The translations under genes were made by a program, and so were the position numbers. From Fimenecus sp045595185 (GTDB lineage: Bacteria > Bacillota > Clostridia > Oscillospirales > Acutalibacteraceae): a stretch of 64,000 nucleotides of DNA. The stretch lies in contig JAZNZX010000005.1 of the NCBI GenBank assembly GCA_045595185.1, positions 29,687-93,686 of the forward strand, given 5' to 3'. The stretch's first letter is position 1; each line of letters opens with the position of its first letter. Below the pieces are notes generated by a model. That model searched no databases and had not been told where the DNA came from. It saw nothing but the letters and a program-made list of their open reading frames with translations. This document shows positions 42,918 to 51,827 of the stretch, piece after piece.

Positions 42918-45269
42918 ATGCATTCACAGATTTGTGAGTTAAGAAATAAAATTATCGAAAAAGAATTTAGTAAAATGAATCCTATGCAGATGAAAGCGGT
43001 CTTGTCAGTAAATGGACCGCTTTTAATTCTTGCAGGTGCTGGTAGTGGTAAAACAACTGTTCTTGTCAATAGAATTGCAAATTTAATTAAATATGGTACT
43101 GCGTATGACTCTGATGTTATATCAGGAAGAATTGAAGATGATACATATGATTTAATGAGGTCATATTATAACGGTAATGAATCGGTCTATCCATATATAA
43201 AAAATGTTCTTTCATTGGATTCACCAAAACCTTGGGAAATACTCGCTTTTACATTTACAAATAAAGCTGCCAATGAACTTAAAGACAGATTGGCTTTAAG
43301 AATTGGTGAAGAAGCTAATGATATATGGGCAGGAACTTTTCACTCAATATGTGTTCGAATTTTGCGCAGAAATGCCGAATTTTTAGGCTTTTCAAAGCAT
43401 TTCACCATATATGATACTGACGACAGTAAACGCATTATGAAGGATTGTCAGCGACTTCTCAATATTGATGATAAGTTTTTGCCTCATAAGTCAATCCTTG
43501 CTGAAATCAGTAAAGCAAAGGATATGCTTGTTCCACCTGAAGAATTTCTCAATTTAAGTAGTGGAAATTACAGAGAAAAGCAAATAGGTGAATGCTACAT
43601 AAAATATCAGAAGCTTCTTAAAAATGCCGATGCAATGGATTTTGACGATATTATATATTTTACGGTTAAACTTCTTGAAAATCATGCTGAGGTAAGAGAG
43701 TATTATCAGAATAAGTTCAAGTATGTTCTTGTTGATGAATATCAGGATACAAACCACGCTCAATTTATGCTTACAAAACTTCTTTCTGAAGGATATAACA
43801 ATATCTGTGTTGTCGGTGATGACGACCAGAGTATTTACAAATTCCGTGGTGCTACAATTGAAAACATTTTAAGTTTTGAGAAAAACTTTAATAATGCACA
43901 GGTTATAAGACTTGAACAGAATTACCGTTCAACACAAAACATTCTTGATGCTGCTAACGCTGTTATCTCAAACAACGAACAGAGAAAAGGTAAAAATCTT
44001 TGGACAGCTAACGGAAAAGGTGACAAGATTGTGCTTAATACTCTCGAGGACGAATATTCAGAGGGTAAATTTGTTGCTGATGAAATTATGAAAGGAATGG
44101 GTTCAACACGAAAATTCAGTGATTTTGCTGTTCTTTATCGTATGAACTCAATGTCCAACTCAATTGAACGATGTCTTGTCAGAAGCGGTATCCCATACAG
44201 AATTATCGGTGGTCACAAGTTCTATGACCGTATGGAAATTAAGGATGCGATTGCTTATCTTTCTGTGATTGCTAACCACGATGATAGTGTTCGTCTTGAA
44301 AGAATAATCAATGTTCCAAAGCGTGGTATTGGTGCAACGACAATTGCAACAGCAAAAGAAATTTCTGATGCACTCAATATCAGTCTTTTTCAGGTGTTTA
44401 AGACTGCTGATGAATATGAAAAGCTTAAAAGAAGCTCACAAAAGCTTATTGAGTTTACACAGATGATTGAAAGCTTTTCAAAATTGCTCGAGCAGGAATC
44501 AATGTCTTCTGTATTTATTTCCTTGCTTAATGAAACAGGATATAAAACATATATTGAAACAACTGAAAAGGAAAAGGCTGAAGAAAGACTTCAGAACCTT
44601 GATGAATTGAATTCTAACTTAATCAGATATAATGAAGAAAACCCTGAAGGTGAATTGTCTGATTTCCTTGAAGAAGTTGCATTACTTACAGATATTGATA
44701 ATTACAACGCTGATAGTGATACTGTTGTTCTTATGACATTACATGCATCAAAGGGACTTGAATTTCCTGTTGTATTTATTCCTGGCCTTGAGGAAGGTGT
44801 TTTCCCAGGTATGCAAGCACTTTATGATACATCGGAAATTGAAGAAGAGCGAAGACTTGCATATGTTGGTATTACAAGAGCAAAAGAAAAGCTGTATCTT
44901 TTGAATACTCGTTCAAGAATGATATTCGGTTCAACAAAGTATAACAGACCTTCAAGATTTATTGAAGAATTGCCAAAGGAATGTTATGAATCACTTGTTA
45001 AACCTAAAACACCAGTCAGAAATAATTTTACACAAAATACTAATAACAATAAACCTGTTACATCAGGCTTTGGCGTTGGTTTTAATTCTTCTGTTAAAAA
45101 ATCAACAGATACATTTATGGTTGGTGAAACAGTATCACATCGTGTATTTGGTAAGGGTATGATTACATCCTTGAGACCAATGGGTAATGATGTACTTATG
45201 GAAATTGCATTTGAAAAAGCAGGTACAAAAAAGATTATGCAAAATATGGGTGCTGTTAAAAAAGTATAA
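42918..45269 (+). CDS. pcrA: UvrD/PcrA-type ATP-dependent DNA helicase
   Basis: The 783-residue superfamily 1A helicase has the Walker A LAGAGSGKTT (38-47), motif II DEYQDTNHAQ, motif III GDDDQSIYKFRGA, LEQNYRST, and motifs V/VI TLHASKGLEFPVVF and AYVGITRAKEKLY. It acts 3' to 5' in excision repair and replication. The last 100 residues include an Asn-rich linker and a PcrA-type C-terminal beta domain (VGETVSHRVFGKGMI). GAGGAG-like AGGAGAA precedes the ATG. A strong terminator follows. Confidence 0.95.
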   Translation: MHSQICELRNKIIEKEFSKMNPMQMKAVLSVNGPLLILAGAGSGKTTVLVNRIANLIKYGTAYDSDVISGRIEDDTYDLMRSYYNGNESVYPYIKNVLSLDSPKPWEILAFTFTNKAANELKDRLALRIGEEANDIWAGTFHSICVRILRRNAEFLGFSKHFTIYDTDDSKRIMKDCQRLLNIDDKFLPHKSILAEISKAKDMLVPPEEFLNLSSGNYREKQIGECYIKYQKLLKNADAMDFDDIIYFTVKLLENHAEVREYYQNKFKYVLVDEYQDTNHAQFMLTKLLSEGYNNICVVGDDDQSIYKFRGATIENILSFEKNFNNAQVIRLEQNYRSTQNILDAANAVISNNEQRKGKNLWTANGKGDKIVLNTLEDEYSEGKFVADEIMKGMGSTRKFSDFAVLYRMNSMSNSIERCLVRSGIPYRIIGGHKFYDRMEIKDAIAYLSVIANHDDSVRLERIINVPKRGIGATTIATAKEISDALNISLFQVFKTADEYEKLKRSSQKLIEFTQMIESFSKLLEQESMSSVFISLLNETGYKTYIETTEKEKAEERLQNLDELNSNLIRYNEENPEGELSDFLEEVALLTDIDNYNADSDTVVLMTLHASKGLEFPVVFIPGLEEGVFPGMQALYDTSEIEEERRLAYVGITRAKEKLYLLNTRSRMIFGSTKYNRPSRFIEELPKECYESLVKPKTPVRNNFTQNTNNNKPVTSGFGVGFNSSVKKSTDTFMVGETVSHRVFGKGMITSLRPMGNDVLMEIAFEKAGTKKIMQNMGAVKKV

Positions 45270-45273
45270 AATT

Positions 45274-45300
45274 AAGAGGTCGTTTTACGACCTCTTTTTT
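45274..45300. terminator. Bidirectional terminator after pcrA
   Basis: AAGAGGTCGT (45274-45283) pairs perfectly with ACGACCTCTT (45287-45296) around a 3-base loop, followed by TTTTTT. Confidence 0.88.
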
Positions 45301-45301
45301 A

Positions 45302-45973
45302 CTACCAAATAAACGGTATTAAACGATATTTAACTTTTTGTTTGTACTCTTTATAGCCTTGAAGTTCTTTTTCAAGCAATTGTTCTTCGTTTTTAATTCT
45401 CTTTGCAATTATAAACGGATATGCAAGGAAAATTATAAATGAGTAAATTGACCCAAGAATTATCGGTATTGCTAAAAATAATAGTAATGTAACAGAGTAC
45501 ATAGGATGTCTTACAATAGAATAAAGACCTGTATCAATGACCTTTTGATTATCTTCAACCTTTATAGTTCTTGATAAATATGTATTTTCACGAAGAACTT
45601 CTGCATATAAAGCATATGCTAAAAGAAAAACAAATGATGCAAAAATTGAAACAGTTTTAGGAATTGTGTACCAATTAAATCTTACTCCAAAACCTGCGAT
45701 AATAAATCCTAAAAGAAACATAAGTCCGCTAAGTTTTACTACAAGTCCTTGTTCACTTTCTTTTTCTTTTGAATCAAGTCTTTTCTTTAACAGTTCAGGA
45801 TTTTTGAACATCATAACCATTCCTGCAATAAACATTGGAATGAACAGAATGCCCATAAATAACCAACCGTTAAAATATGAAAGTGTTCCTGCAGGTAAAA
45901 ATATAAATAAACCCACTAAAATAATTCCAAGTGAGAATTTAGTAATTGTTTCAAAAAATAATTTAAAACTCAT
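45302..45973 (-). CDS. Isoprenylcysteine carboxyl methyltransferase (ICMT/PEMT)-family membrane protein
   Basis: The 223-residue protein has five or six membrane helices and the conserved C-terminal SAM-binding region GLYSIVRHPMYS and KRIKNEEQLLEKELQGYKEY. Bacterial members are called isoprenylcysteine or phospholipid methyltransferase-like; substrates are mostly unknown. It begins 9 bases after the rodA stop codon, so it is the third gene of a minus-strand operon with a DUF4091 gene and rodA. Confidence 0.85.
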   Translation of the reverse strand: MSFKLFFETITKFSLGIILVGLFIFLPAGTLSYFNGWLFMGILFIPMFIAGMVMMFKNPELLKKRLDSKEKESEQGLVVKLSGLMFLLGFIIAGFGVRFNWYTIPKTVSIFASFVFLLAYALYAEVLRENTYLSRTIKVEDNQKVIDTGLYSIVRHPMYSVTLLLFLAIPIILGSIYSFIIFLAYPFIIAKRIKNEEQLLEKELQGYKEYKQKVKYRLIPFIW

Positions 45974-45981
45974 AGGACACC

Positions 45982-47163
45982 TTAAATTTCAGAGAATGGA
46001 TTATAAATATTTTGCTGACTGACATGAATCATATCACGCTGTTGATTATATCGGTAAAAGCTTAAAATAAGACCAATTGAGAAATAAATACATAAGTTTG
46101 AAGAACCACCGGCACTGAAAAACGGAAGTGTAATACCGATAACAGGCAAAAGCATTAAACACATACCAACATTGATAATGACTTGTCCTGCTATCATTGC
46201 TGCGACACCATAACACATTATTTTAATATTGCCAACATTATCATGTCTGCCTGTATTTATTATTCTCAAGACAATAAATGTTAATATTAAAAGTGCAATA
46301 ATACAACCTATAAGACCTAATTCTTCACCGATAACTGTAAATATCATATCATTTTCAGCCTCAGGAATTGCGTTAGGAGTCTGTGTTAACGAACCATTAA
46401 ATAAACCTTGTCCCGTTACTCCACCGCCACCGAGAGCAGCCAGACCTCTTTTTTGCTGATAAATAATATCAGGATAAAGGTCAGGATAAGCAAGAGCTAA
46501 AAATCTTTCTTTTTGAATGTTATCAAGTAAAAACATCCACGCAAGAGGCAATGCGGCAACAACTAAAAGACCGCCTGCCAAAAAATAACCCCAATGAAGT
46601 CCTGCAATAAATAACATAGCAATAGTAATAATAATAAAAACAAGAGCAGAACCCATATCACCGGTTTTAATAACAAGTCCGATTGGAATTATGGCGTGCA
46701 AGCCAAGCTGTAAAATTGAAAAAGGGTGATTGATATTTCCTTTAAGTCTTTCCAAATGAACACCAAAAGTAATAATAAAACCTATTTTAACAATTTCCGA
46801 TGGTTGGAAATAAATTGAACCGAATTTAATCCATGTTTTAGCATCAGGTCGTTCAAGCGGTCCGACACCGATAGCAAAAAGTAAAACCATAAGACCTATA
46901 CAAACTAAACCTATAAGTGGTGCTAACTTAATTATAAATTCATAGTCAATAACAGATATAACTAAAGCTATAAATATACCTGCACAAATGGCAGCCACCA
47001 TAACAATGAAATCTCGTGAGAACATTCCACCATCACTTACTGTCCATTTAGTTGCACTTAAAACAGCAACAGAACCAAATGCTGATGCTAAAATACATAA
47101 TAGCAGTAAGGTTTTGTCTGTTTCTTTTATAAAGTGTTTAATTTCTTTAAAAACTTGTTTCAT
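45982..47163 (-). CDS. rodA: SEDS-family peptidoglycan glycosyltransferase RodA
   Basis: The 393-residue protein has about ten membrane helices. SEDS landmarks are KTWIKFGSIYFQPSEIVKIG (with the GPLERPDAKTW loop before it), RGLAALGGGGVTGQGLF, PEAENDMIFTVIGEELG and GITLPFFSAGGSS. RodA polymerises glycan strands for cell elongation together with a class B PBP (not in the window). The start overlaps the stop of the upstream DUF4091 gene by 4 bases, an unusual pairing. Confidence 0.94.
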   Translation of the reverse strand: MKQVFKEIKHFIKETDKTLLLLCILASAFGSVAVLSATKWTVSDGGMFSRDFIVMVAAICAGIFIALVISVIDYEFIIKLAPLIGLVCIGLMVLLFAIGVGPLERPDAKTWIKFGSIYFQPSEIVKIGFIITFGVHLERLKGNINHPFSILQLGLHAIIPIGLVIKTGDMGSALVFIIITIAMLFIAGLHWGYFLAGGLLVVAALPLAWMFLLDNIQKERFLALAYPDLYPDIIYQQKRGLAALGGGGVTGQGLFNGSLTQTPNAIPEAENDMIFTVIGEELGLIGCIIALLILTFIVLRIINTGRHDNVGNIKIMCYGVAAMIAGQVIINVGMCLMLLPVIGITLPFFSAGGSSNLCIYFSIGLILSFYRYNQQRDMIHVSQQNIYNPFSEI

Positions 47164-48791
47164 TTTATATTTTCCTTAATTGCATTGTTAATTTTTTCTC
47201 TTGTTTCTAACATCCATTCATCAGAATGAGGATAATTTGAAAATGTGATTGTATTCTTGCAATCATTTTCAATAATTTTTAAGCAATATTCTTTGTTTGT
47301 AAGCTTAGCAAGTGCATTTAATGCTGCCATATCCTGTAAACCATCATAAAATATCTTTAATCTTATTGAATGATTTGCAGTACCATCTTTTGCAGGGTAA
47401 ACAACATAACTGTCACCTGAAGGGAATTTACCACCTGCATCACTTACTTTGTATGGGTCAATAAGTTCCTTCGATAATTGAGTATAATAAAAATTATATC
47501 CCCATTGTAAAAAGCCTTTGACATCATATTTGAACAATTGATAACCGATAACCCTTGTTCTTATTGAATCATTACAAAAGAATCTGTTTGAAACATATTT
47601 TTTGTTTTGAGCACTGCAATAATATGTCCACAATTCATTTGTTTTTCCAATAAATTTATTAATATGGTCATTAGATGGAATTGGTGTTGTAACAATTCCT
47701 AATCTATAATACCAGATATCAGACAATGCATCTACAATTTTATATCCCTTAAACAATTTATGTATGAGTTTTGATGCTTTTGTATATGAATGTAAAGCAT
47801 ATAAGTTAGGTTCATCACTTACATGAAGAATAATGTATTCTTTTAAATTGTTTTTTTCGATAAATAACTTTAATTCGATTGAAAATTCAGAAAGAAACTG
47901 TTTGTATTCTTTTGAATCTGACTTTGTCTGCCAACCAAATATTCGCTTGTATTCACCGTCAACTGTAGCCATAATTTTTGGTGCATGATGAGCTCCCCAT
48001 TGTGTGAAAAAGTGTGACAATTCAAAATATGTTATACCACATTCTTTTGCCATTTTTATCCAATAGGATAATTTATTAAAATCAAATGAGTACTGACCAT
48101 TTTTGATTGTGACATCAACTAATTGAACAGTTGGTCTTTCTTTTCCTACTTCAGTATCAAGAGGTGGTGTAAAAATAGGTGTCAAAACACAATTCATACC
48201 ATACTCATTTGCTGTTTTCAAAAAGTTTCTTGTAATTCTCCAATATTCATCAGAAAATGCTTCAATATTATAATATGACATCAAACAATCTGTATGAAAC
48301 CATGAAGTGTATATAAAATCTTTGAAATCAAGCTCACAATCGATAATTTCAACCTGTAATGATTTAGTAGCAAGAATATCATTGTCAGCAATAACTGAAA
48401 TGATGATTTCGTATGTTCCAATAAATGTTCCATCAGGAATTAATTCAACCCAGAAAACATTGGTACCTTTTTTGACTTGAACTAATTTTTCCAAAGGTAA
48501 TAACAAATCAGGATAATATCCGTCATCACTGAATCTATAATAATCGTCAGCATCCTTTGCCATAGGATAATCAGATTTAATATGTTCAACGGAAAATAAT
48601 TTAATATTATCAATTTTTGATGAAACAGATAAGCAACCTATAAAATCTTCATTACATTCAACTGCAACCTGAAAAGATTTTTTCTCGTTTTTAAGCATAG
48701 AAAATCCTTTATAGTCACAGACAGGCAATTTATCGTTATGATATATTTTTTCAAGAGGAGATAAAAGCTTTATCGAAACTGATTTATCCAT
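47160..48791 (-). CDS. DUF4091 glycoside hydrolase-like protein
   Basis: The 543-residue protein has an N-terminal beta-sandwich (about 1-155) and a TIM-barrel-like region with WFHTDCLMSYYN, HVSDEPN and the C-terminal DUF4091 part (FLQWGYNFYY, GDSYVVYP, SIRLKIFYDGLQDM). DUF4091 proteins are often found with carbohydrate loci, and the acidic pair in SDEP could be catalytic. There is no signal peptide, so it should be cytosolic. It is translated into rodA, but a role in wall precursor or imported glycan processing is only inference. The ribosome-binding site GAGGTGAA lies before the ATG. Confidence 0.85.
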   Translation of the reverse strand: MDKSVSIKLLSPLEKIYHNDKLPVCDYKGFSMLKNEKKSFQVAVECNEDFIGCLSVSSKIDNIKLFSVEHIKSDYPMAKDADDYYRFSDDGYYPDLLLPLEKLVQVKKGTNVFWVELIPDGTFIGTYEIIISVIADNDILATKSLQVEIIDCELDFKDFIYTSWFHTDCLMSYYNIEAFSDEYWRITRNFLKTANEYGMNCVLTPIFTPPLDTEVGKERPTVQLVDVTIKNGQYSFDFNKLSYWIKMAKECGITYFELSHFFTQWGAHHAPKIMATVDGEYKRIFGWQTKSDSKEYKQFLSEFSIELKLFIEKNNLKEYIILHVSDEPNLYALHSYTKASKLIHKLFKGYKIVDALSDIWYYRLGIVTTPIPSNDHINKFIGKTNELWTYYCSAQNKKYVSNRFFCNDSIRTRVIGYQLFKYDVKGFLQWGYNFYYTQLSKELIDPYKVSDAGGKFPSGDSYVVYPAKDGTANHSIRLKIFYDGLQDMAALNALAKLTNKEYCLKIIENDCKNTITFSNYPHSDEWMLETREKINNAIKENIK

Positions 48792-48877
48792 AAAAATTCA
48801 CCTCATAACATTTATTATAAAATTTTATCCTATTTTAATAAATTTGTAAAGGTCTGTAATTTTAATATTATTTTTTC

Positions 48878-48906
48878 TTGCTTAATTTGTATATAAGTGG
48901 TAAAAT
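48878..48906 (+). promoter_or_regulatory. Promoter of typA
   Basis: TTGCTT (48878-48883) and TAAAAT (48901-48906) are separated by 17 bases. Confidence 0.55.
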
Positions 48907-48939
48907 AAATTGTTAAGTTATCCAATGAAGGTGAATTGC

Positions 48940-50760
48940 TTGAAAAAAAGAGAAGATGTCAGAAATATTGCGATTATTGCGCACGTTGACCACGGTAAAA
49001 CAACACTTGTTGATGAGTTGTTAAAACAGGGTGGTATTTTCAGGACTAACGAAGTTGTTCAGGACAGAGTTATGGACTCAAACGACCTTGAACGTGAAAG
49101 AGGAATTACAATTCTTTCAAAAAACACTTCCGTAAACTATAAAAATTATAAAATAAACATTGTTGATACTCCGGGACACGCTGACTTTGGCGGCGAGGTT
49201 GAACGAATTTTAATGATGGTTGACGGTGTTCTTTTACTTGTTGACGCTTTCGAAGGCTGTATGCCACAAACAAGATTCGTTTTAAAGAAAGCACTTGGAC
49301 TTAATAAAAAAGTGCTTGTTGTTGTAAATAAAATTGACAGACCAGGTGCAAGACCTGATGAAGTCATTGACGAAGTTCTTGATTTGTTTATTGAATTAGG
49401 TGCAAGTGATGAACAGATTGAATTCCCTGTTATTTATGCATCCGCAAGAGACGGTTATGCTTCATTTGATTCAACTGTAAGAGAAGGTGATATGCGTCCG
49501 TTATTCGATGCTATTATCGAAAATATTGAACCGCCTGTCGGTGATTCTGATGCACCTTTACAAGTTCTCTTTTCAAGTCTTGATTATGACGATTATATTG
49601 GTCGTATCGGTGTTGGACGAGTTGAAAGAGGTACAATTAACAGAAATGATTCATTGGTTTTATGCAAAGCTGATGGCAGTGAAGAAAATGTTCGTGTTTC
49701 TCGTCTATATCAGTATGACGGTTTAAAGCGAGTTGAAGTTGATTCAGCACAAGTAGGTGATATTATCTGTATTTCCGGTATTACTGATTTAAACATCGGT
49801 GAAACCTTGTGTTCACCTGAATGCGTTGAACCGTTACCGTTCATTAAGATTGATGAACCAACAATTTCAATGAATTTTATTGTTAACGACAGTCCGTTTG
49901 CAGGTAAAGAAGGTAAATTCGTTACGTCAAGAAATCTTCGTGACAGACTTTTTAAGGAAGTTGAAACAAATGTAAGTATGCGTGTTGAAGAAACCGATTC
50001 AACGGATACGTTTAAGGTTTCCGGTCGTGGTGAATTGCATTTGTCAATTCTTATTGAAACAATGCGAAGACAGGGCTATGAATTTCAGGTTTCTCGTCCG
50101 AAGGTTATTACCAAAATGATTGATGGTGTTCTTTATGAACCGATTGAGTTGCTTATTATTGAAGTTCCTGAAGAATATGTCGGTTCTGTTATGATGAAAA
50201 TCGGTTCTCGTCGTGGCGAGCTTGAGAATATAGGCACTCGTGACGGTGGAACGACACATCTTGAATTTAAAATTCCTGCGCGTGGTCTTATCGGCTATCG
50301 TTCGGAATTTTTGACCGACACTAACGGAAACGGTATTATGAATAATCTTTTTTCAGGTTATGAGCCATTCAAAGGTGATATTGAAACTCGTGAAAGAGGT
50401 TCAATTGTTGCCCACGAAACAGGTGAAAGTACTGCATACGGATTATTCAATACTCAGGACAGAGGTCGTCTTTTTATCGGACCGGGTGTTCCCGTATATG
50501 AAGGTATGATTGTTGGTGAATGTTCAAAGAACGATGATTTGACTTGTAACATTTGTAAGACAAAGCATCTTACAAATACTCGTGCTTCAGGTTCTGACGA
50601 TGCTTTACGCCTTGTTCCGCATACTGTTTTAAGTCTTGAACAATCAATGGAATTTATTAAAGACGACGAATTGATGGAAGTAACTCCTGTAAGCATAAGA
50701 TTAAGAAAAACTATTCTTTCAAAAGACTTAAGACTTAAACAACAGTTCAAGAAAAACTGA
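48940..50760 (+). CDS. typA: Translational GTPase TypA/BipA
   Basis: TypA is an elongation-factor-like GTPase that helps 50S assembly and stress adaptation. The 606-residue protein has the G domain (AHVDHGKTT, DTPGHADFGGE, NKIDRPGAR), EF-G-like domains II, III and V, and the BipA C-terminal domain. AAGGTGA at 48928-48934 lies 5 bases before a TTG at 48940, giving the usual N-terminus KKREDVRNIAIIAHVDHGK; the longer frames from 48910 or 48925 add non-conserved residues. Confidence 0.95.
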   Translation: MKKREDVRNIAIIAHVDHGKTTLVDELLKQGGIFRTNEVVQDRVMDSNDLERERGITILSKNTSVNYKNYKINIVDTPGHADFGGEVERILMMVDGVLLLVDAFEGCMPQTRFVLKKALGLNKKVLVVVNKIDRPGARPDEVIDEVLDLFIELGASDEQIEFPVIYASARDGYASFDSTVREGDMRPLFDAIIENIEPPVGDSDAPLQVLFSSLDYDDYIGRIGVGRVERGTINRNDSLVLCKADGSEENVRVSRLYQYDGLKRVEVDSAQVGDIICISGITDLNIGETLCSPECVEPLPFIKIDEPTISMNFIVNDSPFAGKEGKFVTSRNLRDRLFKEVETNVSMRVEETDSTDTFKVSGRGELHLSILIETMRRQGYEFQVSRPKVITKMIDGVLYEPIELLIIEVPEEYVGSVMMKIGSRRGELENIGTRDGGTTHLEFKIPARGLIGYRSEFLTDTNGNGIMNNLFSGYEPFKGDIETRERGSIVAHETGESTAYGLFNTQDRGRLFIGPGVPVYEGMIVGECSKNDDLTCNICKTKHLTNTRASGSDDALRLVPHTVLSLEQSMEFIKDDELMEVTPVSIRLRKTILSKDLRLKQQFKKN

Positions 50761-50778
50761 TTGAAAGGAGATGATACT

Positions 50779-51810
50779 CTGAAAGGAATGAAAATCGGTA
50801 TTGACTTCGGTTCTTATTCTCTTAAAATTTTTGCTGAGGGTAAAGGAATCGTTGTTGATGAACCATCTATCGTTGCGATTGAGAGTCTTAGTGGTAATCC
50901 TATTGCATTTGGACTTGCAGCAGACAATGTTTATGGTCGTTGCGGTGACGATATAGAAATATCAAAAGTAATAAAAAAAGGTATCGTCTCTGACTTTGTT
51001 ATGGCTGAAAGAATGTTGAGATACTATCTTCAGCGAGTTTGCGGAAACAGAATATATAAACCGAATATTATTCTTTCTCTACCATCAAATATATCTAACC
51101 TTGAAAAGAAAATTTTTCTTGATATTGTCACTTTAGCAGGTGCAGGACGAGTTTGTATGGTTGACGGAATTCTTGCTTCTGCAATTGGCTGTGGCGTTGC
51201 AACCGATAAGCTTGGCGGACGAATGGTAATTGATATTGGTCATAATATTACGGAAATTGCCATTGTTTCATTAGGTGGCGTTGCTGCAAAAGGTATGATA
51301 AGAAAAGGCAGCTATGAAATAGATAAGGCTATTATTAACCATTTAAAAAGAGACAGAGACATTCTAATCGGTCCTCATACTGCAAGAGAGATAAAAAATA
51401 AAATCACTACTGCAATTGACCGTAAATGTGAAACAGCATTATTTGCTTCAGGTAAAAGCTGTCTTGATAATTTACCAATATCATTTGAGGTTACATCAAC
51501 AGAAATTTTTCCGTATATTGATGAACAGATAAATCTAATTATTAAGGAAATTCACAATGAAATTTTAAATGTTTCTCCTGACCTTTTGGCTGATTCTGCC
51601 GACCACGGGATATTACTTTGTGGTGGTGGCTCACTTATATTTGATATTGCACAAAGGTTATCTGATGAGCTTGACATAAGATGTGAAGTTGTCCCTGAAC
51701 CTTGCCTTTCAAAAATTAAAGGTCTCGGAACGCTGATGTCAGACGAGAAAATGTTAGATAACAACGGATATCGTTTCATCTTTAAGGATGAAATTAAAAA
51801 TAGAAAATAA
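50779..51810 (+). CDS. MreB/Mbl-family actin-like protein
   Basis: The protein (about 343 residues) is an actin-fold filament protein that guides rod-shape wall synthesis. Phosphate 1 loop (IDFGSYSLKIF), VVDEPSIVAIE, MVIDIGHNITEIAIVS (phosphate 2) and LCGGGSLIFDI (adenosine motif) are present. AAAGGAG at 50764-50770 is ideally spaced (8 bases) for CTG at 50779; ATG at 50788 would be 17 bases away and TTG at 50761 has no site, so the start is uncertain. It is not linked to mreC/mreD but starts right after typA, and has RodA nearby. Confidence 0.85.
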   Translation: MKGMKIGIDFGSYSLKIFAEGKGIVVDEPSIVAIESLSGNPIAFGLAADNVYGRCGDDIEISKVIKKGIVSDFVMAERMLRYYLQRVCGNRIYKPNIILSLPSNISNLEKKIFLDIVTLAGAGRVCMVDGILASAIGCGVATDKLGGRMVIDIGHNITEIAIVSLGGVAAKGMIRKGSYEIDKAIINHLKRDRDILIGPHTAREIKNKITTAIDRKCETALFASGKSCLDNLPISFEVTSTEIFPYIDEQINLIIKEIHNEILNVSPDLLADSADHGILLCGGGSLIFDIAQRLSDELDIRCEVVPEPCLSKIKGLGTLMSDEKMLDNNGYRFIFKDEIKNRK

Positions 51811-51827
51811 TTTATGGGGGTATTCTT

